Assembly (NCBI RefSeq): GCF_000308755.1
Contig: NZ_BAGF01000152.1
Coordinates: forward strand, 310,001-374,000
Direction of reading: 5' to 3'
Source: Nocardia pneumoniae NBRC 100136
Lineage (GTDB): Bacteria; Actinomycetota; Actinomycetes; Mycobacteriales; Mycobacteriaceae
Length of the DNA stretch: 64,000 bases
The translations under genes were made by a program, and so were the position numbers. The notes beneath the pieces are model-generated. The model worked only from the letters and a program-made list of their open reading frames with translations. It did no database searches and had not been told where the DNA came from. This document shows, piece by piece, positions 36,039 to 43,673 of the stretch (the stretch's first letter is position 1; the number at the start of each line of letters is the position of its first letter).

Positions 36039-37282
36039 GCGCTGCCTGCCTCCGCTGACTCCGGAAAGTGGGTGTTGTCGAGTTCTGCCGCTTCGGCGAT
36101 GGGCCGAGTGGTGACGACGACCGCCCTGGGGTTGCGGCGCAACAGGGTGGCGGGGACTCCGGCCGTCTCGGGGAAGTGCGTCATCTGGTGGATGATCCTG
36201 GCCTTGGTCTTGTCGAACGCCAGCACCATCAGGCCGGAACATTCCAGCGCCGAGGCCAACCCGATGGTCAGCACGGAGCGGGACGGCTGATTCGGATCGA
36301 TGTACCGGCGGCCGTGCTCGCTCAGTTCCACGATGCGGCAGCCGTCGCTGACGATCTCGTCCGGATCGGTGTAGGCGCCGACTTCATATCCCAGCGCCTC
36401 ACCGGCTGGTGATATCGAAACACCGTGCACGGCAGGTGGATACAGGCGAAGAATGCGCTGGGTCCGCAGCAGTGGATCATCGCGTTCGGAGATCTGGCCG
36501 GTGAGCAGATGCAACTGATCGGGGGTGGGGCCGAGTCCGCGTTGGGTCAACGGTTCGATCAACGTCTCGACTACATGCCTGGTCCGCGAGGTGTGGTGAC
36601 CGGGGTGGACACCGAAAGTCTCGGTGTCGGAAAGGATGTGCGCCGTACCGAACGGCGCGGGTGCGTAGCGATGCGCGATCCGCAGCATCGCGCGGAAGAC
36701 CTGCGTCGCCGCGCGTCCCGTCGGAAGGACCACGCTTCGGTCGGAGGCGTCGCGTGCGATCCGGAAGTAGGCGTGCGCCGCCGCCTCCGCCGCTTCGCGT
36801 TCGTTCTCGAAGACGGCGACGCCGGCGGGCCAACCGGAGACCGGTACGGGTTCGGCTGGGCGCGGCGTGGCGTCGGCATCCAGCACGCGACCGCTCAGAC
36901 CCGGCCGCCGCAGGTCTTTGACGAGGGAGTCCAGGGTGCTGTCGCGCCGGTCCAGCCAGTCCACCCACTGCCTCGGGGACAGGTAGTAGCCGAGTCGTTC
37001 CGGCTGAACCTGCTCCAAACGGACCCAGTAGATCGGGATCTTCGCCTTGTCGGCGAGGTGGATCTCCCGCTTGACGTGGACGCTGGAATCCGCCGAGGCG
37101 CAGAACAGCAGGACCAGTGCCTTGGAATTCTTGATCGCACGCGAGATCGCCTCGTCCCAGTCGGAGCCCGGCGGTACGTCGCGTGGCGCCCACCATGTCG
37201 AAATGTCATGGCGCGCAAAGTATGTGGCGATATGTTCGACGACGGGCCGCTTACTGCTGTGATAGCTGATGAAGACGGCCAC
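36014..37282 (-). CDS. TIR domain fused to NagB-like domain
   Basis: The 422-residue protein has an N-terminal bacterial TIR domain (about 1-135): VFISYHSSKRPVVEHIATYF, WWAPRDVPPGSDWDEAI, and SSVHVKREIHLADK, where Glu73 matches the NADase glutamate. Residues about 160-415 form a NagB/6-phosphogluconolactonase-like domain: VVLPTGRAATQVFRAML, ILSDTETFGVHP, and VLTIGLASALECSGLMVLAF with PATLLRRNPRAVVVTT. The GxGxxGHxAFNE catalytic block of true NagB is absent, so this part may sense rather than isomerise. The GTG start follows a strong GGGGAGGAGGGG ribosome site. It is the first gene of the operon. Confidence 0.85.
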   Translation of the reverse strand: MAVFISYHSSKRPVVEHIATYFARHDISTWWAPRDVPPGSDWDEAISRAIKNSKALVLLFCASADSSVHVKREIHLADKAKIPIYWVRLEQVQPERLGYYLSPRQWVDWLDRRDSTLDSLVKDLRRPGLSGRVLDADATPRPAEPVPVSGWPAGVAVFENEREAAEAAAHAYFRIARDASDRSVVLPTGRAATQVFRAMLRIAHRYAPAPFGTAHILSDTETFGVHPGHHTSRTRHVVETLIEPLTQRGLGPTPDQLHLLTGQISERDDPLLRTQRILRLYPPAVHGVSISPAGEALGYEVGAYTDPDEIVSDGCRIVELSEHGRRYIDPNQPSRSVLTIGLASALECSGLMVLAFDKTKARIIHQMTHFPETAGVPATLLRRNPRAVVVTTRPIAEAAELDNTHFPESAEAGSAWIVSRFA

Positions 37283-37359
37283 ACCCCTCCTCCCCTCGAG
37301 TCAGTCGATGTCCGTATCGTATCGACTCCGAGGCGCGCGTAGGTAATTTCAGGGCGGAT
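37283..37359 (-). promoter_or_regulatory. Probable promoter of the TIR-NagB operon
   Basis: The 77 bases between the terminator hairpin and the TIR-NagB start include GTCGATACGATACGG on the minus strand, where TACGAT could be a -10 box. This would give the three-gene operon its own promoter, separate from the Hsp70 gene. Confidence 0.35.
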
Positions 37360-37388
37360 GTCCCCGACCGCAGGCTGCGGCCGGGGAC
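37360..37388. terminator. Terminator after the Hsp70-like gene
   Basis: GTCCCCG-A-CCGCA and its complement TGCGG-C-CGGGGAC form a 12-base-pair stem with one mismatch and a three-base loop. It lies downstream of the Hsp70-like gene and before the TIR-NagB operon. Confidence 0.7.
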
Positions 37389-37452
37389 CCGGTGTGAGTT
37401 GGCGCCGAACCCTCTGGCCAGGTCCGTCGAGGCCAGGAGAACCCGTCACTTG

Positions 37453-39240
37453 TCAGGATCCGGTGGTTCCAGCCGAGCCGCTTCCCGCGTGCGTTCCCGA
37501 GTCGCTGCCCGTGCGTCCGCCCGGCTGCCTTGACGCGCTCGCACCGGAATGGCTTCCCGCGTTTCCGCCCGAGCTGCTCGACGCGCCGCCGGTGCTCGCA
37601 GTGGAGTCGGTTCCCGCACCGTCCCCGGTCCGACTCGATGCCCCGGTGTGGGAATCGGTTTCCGTGCCGCCGACCGTGCTTGCGCCGGATCGACTCGATG
37701 TGCTCGGGGCGGAGCGGCTCCTTGCCCCTGCGCCCGCAGCGCTCGATGTATGCACGGATTCACCCACCGCGGACACCCTCGACCGACTGGGCACGTTCGC
37801 CGTGGAAGCGATCGATGTATCCGTGGCGCTCACCGTTTCGAGGTCGAACGCGGTTGGCACCTCCGGGGGCGGGAAACTCCCGACCGTCGGTATGGCGAGG
37901 TCGGCGGGTAATTCGGCGGCTTCGCCGGTTCCTGGCCGCGATCCACCGGATCCCGAGGTGTTCAACCAGACCGGCATCGGCGGCGCTCCGGACGATTCCA
38001 CGGCGGTCGCGCGCGGGTTCGGCATGGAATGCGGTGGTCGGATCGGCGCGTCCGGCGGCCCGGCAGTTGCGGCGTCGAGTGCCGAATTCCGGTAGCCGAC
38101 AAGGTAATCGGTGCTGATCCAGCGAGCGGTATGCGGCTGGGTCGAGCCAGGGCGGTCCTCGTGCCTACCGTCGTGACCCGCGACGAAGGGGCTGAGCGGG
38201 ACGACCTTGCGCACATCCAGCGCCTGCGGCCCGCCCGAATCGGCGGGATTCGTGCTGGACATCGCCACCACACCCACAGCGGCGAGCACGGCGGCGGCCC
38301 CGGCCAGGGCCGCGACGCTTCTCGCTGGATGACCGGTTCGAGGTGGCGGCACCAAGAGTTCGGCCCCGCCGACGCCGCGTGCGGCGAGCGCCGCCGCACC
38401 GATGGCGATGCAGTGCGCGGGATCGGGCGCCGTGACGACCGGACAGCCGAGTTCGTCCGCCAGCACCCGGGCGACCTCGGCGGGACGGGCCGCGCCGCCC
38501 ACCAGCAGGACTCGGTCGATATCGGCGGATGTGCGCCCCGCGGACCGGATGCACTCGTGCAGCAGCGGCAGCGATGACCGGATGAATTCGGCTCGTAGCC
38601 CCGCCACCGCCGCATCCGGCAGGTCGCCGGGAAGACCGGGCGAGGTGGTGTCGGCGGTGAGGTCATGGGCGTAGTTGGCCAGCAGCGCGCTGAACGCCCG
38701 CCCGCCGAACGCCGACGAGCGCACCGGGCGGCCGACGATCCTGGCGCCGTCTTCGGGATCGATCCGAAGCAACGTGATGTCGAGACCGCCGCCGCCGAGA
38801 TCGTAGACCAGTATTTCGGTCGATTCCTCTGGCATCCCTTGCATTTCGAGCCAGGCCGCGGCGGCGATCGGTTCCGGCGTCAAGGCGATTCTCGCCAACC
38901 CCTCGGCATCGAGCGCCGCCCGCAGCACGGATAGTTCGTCAACGGAATATATTGCCGGACAGGCCAATACCGTATCGGCTTCCGAATCCACCGTCTTGAT
39001 CAGATAACCGGTCATCGCGGCGACGATTTCGGCATCGGACAGGATGTATTGGCGGGCAATCGGTTCCGCATCGGTTTCAGCAGCGGAATCCTGGATCTCG
39101 GCCAGGGATGGCAAACCGCCGATGGCTCCGTGCGGGATGGCCTGCGTACGGCAAATCCGTATCCCTTTCTCCACGCCGTCGGAGACGACGGCCGCCACCG
39201 AGTTCACCGTGCCGACACTCAAACCCACACCACATGACAT
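37453..39240 (-). CDS. Membrane-anchored Hsp70-like protein
   Basis: The 595-residue protein starts with a DnaK-type actin-like ATPase (about 1-300): GVGLSVGTVNSVAAVV, the phosphate-2 motif VYDLGGGGLDITLLRI and adenosine motif LLVGGAARPAEVARVLADEL. A transmembrane helix at about 306-328 (SVAALAGAAAVLAAVGVVAM) replaces the substrate-binding domain. It is followed by an extracytoplasmic tail of about 260 residues, Ser/Thr/Gly-rich with many SxTxSG repeats, likely cell-wall associated. Such fusions are known from Nocardia and Mycobacterium and have no defined role. A 37-base hairpin repeat ends 15 bases upstream of the ATG, which I place at 39240. Confidence 0.8.
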   Translation of the reverse strand: MSCGVGLSVGTVNSVAAVVSDGVEKGIRICRTQAIPHGAIGGLPSLAEIQDSAAETDAEPIARQYILSDAEIVAAMTGYLIKTVDSEADTVLACPAIYSVDELSVLRAALDAEGLARIALTPEPIAAAAWLEMQGMPEESTEILVYDLGGGGLDITLLRIDPEDGARIVGRPVRSSAFGGRAFSALLANYAHDLTADTTSPGLPGDLPDAAVAGLRAEFIRSSLPLLHECIRSAGRTSADIDRVLLVGGAARPAEVARVLADELGCPVVTAPDPAHCIAIGAAALAARGVGGAELLVPPPRTGHPARSVAALAGAAAVLAAVGVVAMSSTNPADSGGPQALDVRKVVPLSPFVAGHDGRHEDRPGSTQPHTARWISTDYLVGYRNSALDAATAGPPDAPIRPPHSMPNPRATAVESSGAPPMPVWLNTSGSGGSRPGTGEAAELPADLAIPTVGSFPPPEVPTAFDLETVSATDTSIASTANVPSRSRVSAVGESVHTSSAAGAGARSRSAPSTSSRSGASTVGGTETDSHTGASSRTGDGAGTDSTASTGGASSSSGGNAGSHSGASASRQPGGRTGSDSGTHAGSGSAGTTGS

Positions 39241-39254
39241 ACCCAATTCCCATC

Positions 39255-39291
39255 GTGCTCAGGTCGTGCCGTCCCTCATCCGGCACGACCT
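39255..39291. repeat. 37-base hairpin repeat, right copy
   Basis: The sequence is identical to 34272-34308 and in the same orientation; here the stem is 11 bases. It lies just upstream of the Hsp70-like start, so in its transcript the hairpin would sit in the 5' leader with GATGAGGGA in the loop. It could regulate translation, or simply mark the edge of a moved segment. Confidence 0.85.
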
Positions 39292-39308
39292 TTACCCGAC
39301 CCGAGAGG

Positions 39309-39327
39309 ATAGTTTAGCCTGACCTAA
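39309..39327. promoter_or_regulatory. IdeR/DtxR-type iron box
   Basis: ATAGTTTAGCCTGACCTAA matches the 19-base IdeR box TTAGGTTAGCCTAACCTAA at 16 positions. It lies 36 bases before the GTG of the membrane protein at 39363 and upstream of the divergent Hsp70-like gene. An iron-bound IdeR would repress one or both. Confidence 0.7.
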
Positions 39328-39362
39328 CTCAGTTGTTCGCACGATATCGTTCGGAGGAATCC

Positions 39363-40052
39363 GTGACCGGAATCCCGCTGGTCGACACTTCCGGCTCGGT
39401 GGCCGCACCGGTCATCGTGGTGCTGCCTGGTCCGCGGGCCGACACCGTGCGGTGGGGCGAGCACCATACCGGCGCCCGGTTGACCCGCGAGAGCAGGCGG
39501 TGGCCGGTGGCCGAACCCGAGAAACCCCTGAGCCTGCACGATTCGTGGTGGATCGTGGCCGCCGCGGGGGTGTTCGCGGCGTCGGTGCTGGCGGCGGCCG
39601 TCTGGATCTCCGTCCATCTGGTCGTCCATCCGGCCTTGCACACCGCCGGGCTGTTCGTGCACCTGGCGGCGCTGGTGGTCGGCTTCGGCGGTGTCCTGAT
39701 GGCGGACTACCTGGCGCTGCGCTGGCTGGCCGGTCGCAGCACGTTCGCGGAGGCGCTGCACGGCGCCAACCGGCTGCACGCGCCGATCTGGGCCGGGCTG
39801 GTCGGCCTGATCGCCAGCGGCTGTGTCCTGGAGCCGAACCTCGCCTCGATGCTGACCCGGACCAAATTGGTCTTGGTCCTGGTCCTCACGCTCAATGGAC
39901 TCCAGGCCATGATGCTCAGCAAGCGACTGGACCGGCACTGGTCGGCCGCGCTGCCCCCGCGCGTGCTGATCTGGGCGGCCGCTACCGGCGTGATCTCCCA
40001 GATCTGCTGGTGGGGAGCCGTTTTCATCGGCTTCTGGAACGCCGAGCAGTGA
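39363..40052 (+). CDS. Iron-box-controlled multi-pass membrane protein
   Basis: The 229-residue product has a polar N-terminus of about 60 residues. About five transmembrane helices follow, including WWIVAAAGVFAASVLAAAVW, HLAALVVGFGGVLMADYLAL, APIWAGLVGLIASGCVL and LIWAAATGVISQICWWGAVF. I start at the GTG at 39363 because of the strong GGAGGAAT ribosome site; an earlier start is open in frame. The IdeR-type box 36 bases upstream suggests expression under iron starvation. Histidines and the helix pattern would fit a metal, heme or electron-transport role, but no family was recognised. Confidence 0.7.
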   Translation: MTGIPLVDTSGSVAAPVIVVLPGPRADTVRWGEHHTGARLTRESRRWPVAEPEKPLSLHDSWWIVAAAGVFAASVLAAAVWISVHLVVHPALHTAGLFVHLAALVVGFGGVLMADYLALRWLAGRSTFAEALHGANRLHAPIWAGLVGLIASGCVLEPNLASMLTRTKLVLVLVLTLNGLQAMMLSKRLDRHWSAALPPRVLIWAAATGVISQICWWGAVFIGFWNAEQ

Positions 40053-40160
40053 CGGTGGGCGCGGCATCTCGGCCGGGCGGCTGACGGGCCACAGGCGGCA
40101 TCCGTGCCGTTGTCGGCGGGGACGCTGTCGTCGGTGCGCGATCCGTGCTATCGAGGACGG

Positions 40161-41720
40161 ATGACCCCGACACGCTCCTCCTACGATGTGGTGATCGTCG
40201 GCGGCGGCCACAACGGTTTGGTGGCGGCCGCGTATCTGGCGCGGGCCGGGCGATCGGTGCTCGTGCTCGAGCGGCAGCGGCACACGGGTGGCGCCGCGGT
40301 GTCGGAGCGGGTGTTCACGGGCGTCGACGCGCGGTTGTCGCGGTACTCGTACTTGGTGAGTCTGCTGCCGTGGTCGATCGTGGACGAGTTGGGGTTGCGG
40401 TTCGCGACGCGGCGGCGGCGGATCTCGTCCTATACGCCGGTCGGCGACGGTGGACTGCTCGTGTCCGCGGAGCAGGCGCGGACCGAGGCGAGTTTCGCGC
40501 GCCTCACCGGGACGGATCGGGAATTCCGCGCCTGGCAACGGTTCTACGGCGCCACCGGGCGGCTGGCGCGGCGTGTGTTCCCGACGCTGACGCGGCCGCT
40601 GCCTACCAAGGATGAGCTGCGGAATCTGGTGGATGACGCGGCCACCTGGGAAGCGCTGTTCGAACGCCCGTTGGGCGAGACCATCGAGTCGAGTTTCGAC
40701 AACGACATCGTGCGCGGCGTGGTGCTCACCGACGCGCTGATCGGCACGTTCACCCATGCGCACGATCCCTCGCTGCGGCAGAACCGCTGCTTCCTCTATC
40801 ACGTCATCGGCGGGGGCACCGGGGACTGGGACGTGCCGGTCGGCGGCATGGGCGCACTCACGGGCGCACTGGCCGAGGCGGCGCGCTCGGCGGGCGCCGA
40901 GATAGTCACCGGCTGCGCGGCGACCAGCATCGAAACCGACGGCAGCACAGCCGAAGTCGGCTATCCGGACGGAAAGGTCGGCGCGCGTTATGTCCTGGTG
41001 AACGCCGCGCCGTACTTATTGGCTGGATTGCTCGGCGAACCTTTGCCGCCGAAACCCGAAGGCGCGCAGTTGAAGGTGAACATGCTGCTGCGCCGGTTGC
41101 CGCGTTTGCGCGACACCGAGGTGGATCCGCGCGAGGCATTCGCCGGAACGTTCCACATCGGCGAGTCATACGCCCAGCTCGATCGAGCTTATGGCGAGGC
41201 GGCGATCGGTCGTATTCCCTCCGCCCCGCCCGCCGAGATCTACTGCCACACCTTGACCGACCCGACGATCCTGGCGCCCGACCTGGCCGCGCGGGGCGTG
41301 CACACGCTCACGCTGTTCGGTTTGCACGCGCGGGCGAAACTGTTCGCCGCCGACCCCGAGGGCGCGAAGGCGGAGCTGATGAAAGCGACACTAGCGCAAC
41401 TGGATTCGGTGCTCGCCGAACCGATCGCGGACTGCCTGGCGACGGACGCGAACGGCGCGCCGTGCCTGGAGGCGAAGACCCCACCCGAACTCGAGCGCGA
41501 GGTCGGCCTCCCCGGCGGTCACATCTTCCACCGCGATCTGGCCTTCCCCTATCTCCCCGAGGACGCCGATCCGGCCGACCCCGCCGCCCGGTGGGGCGTG
41601 TCGACCGGCCATCGCAACGTGTTCCTGTGCGGGGCGGGGGCCATCCGCGGTGGCGGGGTCAGCGGCATCCCCGGGCACAACGCCGCGATGGCCGTGCTCG
41701 ACGCGACTCAGGCGGACTGA
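40161..41720 (+). CDS. FAD-dependent phytoene desaturase-like oxidoreductase
   Basis: The 519-residue protein has an N-terminal Rossmann FAD motif (VVIVGGGHNGLVAAAYLARA) followed by LVLERQRHTGGAA, and a C-terminal FAD motif (VFLCGAGAIRGGGVSGIPG). It belongs to the phytoene-desaturase/PYROXD2-like group of NAD(P)/FAD oxidoreductases. Carotenoid partners are not nearby, so a general amine or lipid substrate is equally likely. GAGGA precedes the ATG. The 3' end overlaps that of the convergent dehydrogenase gene by 13 bases. Confidence 0.85.
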   Translation: MTPTRSSYDVVIVGGGHNGLVAAAYLARAGRSVLVLERQRHTGGAAVSERVFTGVDARLSRYSYLVSLLPWSIVDELGLRFATRRRRISSYTPVGDGGLLVSAEQARTEASFARLTGTDREFRAWQRFYGATGRLARRVFPTLTRPLPTKDELRNLVDDAATWEALFERPLGETIESSFDNDIVRGVVLTDALIGTFTHAHDPSLRQNRCFLYHVIGGGTGDWDVPVGGMGALTGALAEAARSAGAEIVTGCAATSIETDGSTAEVGYPDGKVGARYVLVNAAPYLLAGLLGEPLPPKPEGAQLKVNMLLRRLPRLRDTEVDPREAFAGTFHIGESYAQLDRAYGEAAIGRIPSAPPAEIYCHTLTDPTILAPDLAARGVHTLTLFGLHARAKLFAADPEGAKAELMKATLAQLDSVLAEPIADCLATDANGAPCLEAKTPPELEREVGLPGGHIFHRDLAFPYLPEDADPADPAARWGVSTGHRNVFLCGAGAIRGGGVSGIPGHNAAMAVLDATQAD

Positions 41721-42694
41721 GCTTTCAACGCGATCTTCGCGTTGCGCCCGGGCGTCTCCGTGGCGACCGCGGCCTCGGCCGCGGAATCCAGGGGATAGGC
41801 GGCCTCGATATCCAGCTTCAGCACACCGCGGGCGGCGAGGTCGATCAGCTCGCCGATCAGCCGCCTGCGCTGCTCGCCGCCGATCTCCTCGATCCGCTTG
41901 GACCCCCAGAAGCCTTTGACCACCGTCTGTTTGAAGATGAGACCGCCGGGATCGAGCGACAGCGGCTGGCCCGACAGCGCGCCGAAGGAGATCAGCTCTC
42001 CGCCAGGCGCGAGCAGCGCCAGCTCGTCGGCCGCGGCGCGGCCGCCGACCTGATCGACCGCCCGAGCGATCGGCGCGCCCGAGGTCGCGGCTTCGACTTG
42101 GTCGCGCCAGCCTTCGCTCTCGGTGTCGAGCACCGGCTCGAAACCGAGTTCGCGCAGCGCCTGGACCGAGGCGGGTCCGCGCACGAGGTTCAGCACGTGC
42201 AGCCCGCGTTGCCGGGCGAAGATGTTGACCTGCCTGCCGACCGCGCCGTTGGCGGCGTTGATCACCAGCCACTCGCCGGAGTTCAGGCCGAGGTCTTCCA
42301 CCAGCATCAGCGCGCTCAACGGCATGGCGAGCAGTTGTGCCGCGGTCTCGTCGGACACCGAATCGGGCACCGGGATCACCTGCCGGGCCGGGACCACGAA
42401 GTACTCGGCCCACACGTTCTGCGCTCCGGAGACCGTGACGCGCTGGCCCACCGACACCCCGGTGACGTCGGGACCCACCGCGTCGACACGGGCGACCGCC
42501 TCGGTGCCCGGGATGGCGGGCAACGCGGGCCGGTAGCCGTACACGCCGCGCACGATGGCCAAGTCGTGATTGTGGATCGGCGACAGGATCAGCGCGAGCC
42601 GCACCTCGCCCGGCCCGGGCTCCGGCGCCGGGCGTTCGGCGGTGGTGAGCACGTCCTTCGGTTCACCGAATGCTTCGATGACAACGGCACGCAT
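41708..42694 (-). CDS. Zinc-type medium-chain dehydrogenase, enoyl reductase-like
   Basis: The 328-residue protein is an MDR-superfamily member: VVIEAFGEPKDVL at the start, IPGTEAVARVDAVG (substrate lobe), and a NADP-binding fold around VINAANGAVGRQVNIFARQR. The lack of zinc-ligand cysteines and the NAANGAVG motif fit the trans-2-enoyl-CoA reductase/quinone reductase branch. AAGGAG lies six bases before the ATG at 42694. It lies 16 bases downstream of the ohr gene end and likely shares its operon, hinting at a role in handling oxidised lipids. Confidence 0.85.
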   Translation of the reverse strand: MRAVVIEAFGEPKDVLTTAERPAPEPGPGEVRLALILSPIHNHDLAIVRGVYGYRPALPAIPGTEAVARVDAVGPDVTGVSVGQRVTVSGAQNVWAEYFVVPARQVIPVPDSVSDETAAQLLAMPLSALMLVEDLGLNSGEWLVINAANGAVGRQVNIFARQRGLHVLNLVRGPASVQALRELGFEPVLDTESEGWRDQVEAATSGAPIARAVDQVGGRAAADELALLAPGGELISFGALSGQPLSLDPGGLIFKQTVVKGFWGSKRIEEIGGEQRRRLIGELIDLAARGVLKLDIEAAYPLDSAAEAAVATETPGRNAKIALKAQSA

Positions 42695-42710
42695 ATCCGC
42701 TCCTTCTCGA

Positions 42711-43133
42711 TCAGTCGTCGGCGACAACGACGTCGACGTCGATGTTGCCGCGGGTCGCGTTGGAATACGGGCACACCTGGTGCGCCTTGTCGGCGAGCGC
42801 CTGCGCGTCCTCCCGGGACAGATGGGGCAGCGAGACCTCCAGGGTAACCGCCAGACCGAAGCCCCCGGCGCCGTTCGGGCCGATGCCGACCTTCGCGCCG
42901 ACCGCGGAGTCGTCGATGTTCGCCTTGGCCTGCTTGCCCACCAGGCGCAGCGCCGAGTGGAAGCACGCCGCGTAACCCGCCGCGAACAGCTGCTCGGGGT
43001 TGGTGCCCTCGCCGTTGCCGCCGAGCTCCTTCGGCGTGGACAGCTCCACGTCGATCTTGCCGTCGGTGGTGCGTGCGTTGCCGTTGCGTCCGTCGCCGCT
43101 GGCCAGGGCTTCGGCGGTGTAGAGGATCTGCAT
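42711..43133 (-). CDS. ohr: Organic hydroperoxide resistance protein
   Basis: The 140-residue protein is a full-length Ohr peroxidase. It has the conserved catalytic cysteine Cys57 (AAGYAACFHSAL) and resolving Cys121 (HQVCPYSNATRGN). It reduces organic and lipid hydroperoxides, with lipoyl-type dithiols as electron source in this family. AAGGAGA precedes the ATG. It follows the ohrR-type gene by two bases, so the two are one transcript, and the MDR gene comes next. Confidence 0.95.
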   Translation of the reverse strand: MQILYTAEALASGDGRNGNARTTDGKIDVELSTPKELGGNGEGTNPEQLFAAGYAACFHSALRLVGKQAKANIDDSAVGAKVGIGPNGAGGFGLAVTLEVSLPHLSREDAQALADKAHQVCPYSNATRGNIDVDVVVADD

Positions 43134-43135
43134 GT

Positions 43136-43582
43136 CTAGTCTCCTTCGTTCAACTGGGACATCAGCGATCGCGTCAGTCGCCGCAGGGTGTCGCGCAACG
43201 CGAGGAACTCCGCCGGGGACAGGCCACTGGCCTCGGCCATCTCGGCCGGGATGTCGCCTGCCTCGGCGCGCAACGCGCGCCCGCGCTCGGTGAGCTGGAT
43301 ATCGACGCGCCGTTCGTCGGCCGCCGACCGGCGCCGTTCGACCAGACCCGCCGCCTCCAGCCGCTTGAGCAGCGGAGAAAGCGTGCCGGAATCCAGGGCG
43401 AGCGCTTGGCAGACGTCGCCGACACTGCGTCCGTCGCGTTCCCACAGCGCCAGCATCACCAGGTACTGCGGATAGGTGAGCCCGAGTCGTTCGAGCTTCG
43501 GGCGGTAGACCGCGGTCATCGCCCGGGACGCCGCGTAGAGCGGGAAGCACAGTTGCTCGTCGAGGGTGAGGTAATCGGTCAT
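43136..43582 (-). CDS. ohrR: MarR-family peroxide sensor OhrR
   Basis: The 148-residue protein is a MarR-type winged-helix regulator with the OhrR sensing cysteine Cys12 near the N-terminus (DEQLCFPLYAASR) and the wing region LERRRSAADERRVDIQLT-like. Oxidation of this cysteine by organic peroxides releases the protein from DNA. The neighbouring ohr gene is the expected target, and a dyad at 43608-43619 is the likely operator. I start at MTDYL (43582), which matches OhrR N-termini. Confidence 0.9.
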   Translation of the reverse strand: MTDYLTLDEQLCFPLYAASRAMTAVYRPKLERLGLTYPQYLVMLALWERDGRSVGDVCQALALDSGTLSPLLKRLEAAGLVERRRSAADERRVDIQLTERGRALRAEAGDIPAEMAEASGLSPAEFLALRDTLRRLTRSLMSQLNEGD

Positions 43583-43607
43583 GAGCAACAATGTAGTGGT
43601 CGATTAA

Positions 43608-43619
43608 GTTGTGTACAAC
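43608..43619. promoter_or_regulatory. Probable OhrR operator
   Basis: GTTGTGTACAAC is a near-perfect dyad (GTTGT / ACAAC) 26 bases upstream of the ohrR start, resembling TACAAT-type OhrR operators. It would mediate autoregulation of ohrR-ohr. Confidence 0.55.
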
Positions 43620-43673
43620 ATATGTCGGCGTTGTGGTCGTCACAGCATGGTCGAGCCCGAACAGGATCGCGGC

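Noticed and set aside
34611..36290. A 559-codon open frame on the plus strand
   Set aside because: It runs antisense to the SLATT, PfkB and TIR-NagB genes. Its composition is arginine-rich and shows no domain, as expected of a shadow frame in high-GC DNA.
39333..39362. Earlier start for the iron-box membrane protein
   Set aside because: The frame is open, but the strong GGAGGAAT site directly precedes the GTG at 39363, and the earlier start lies within about six bases of the iron box.
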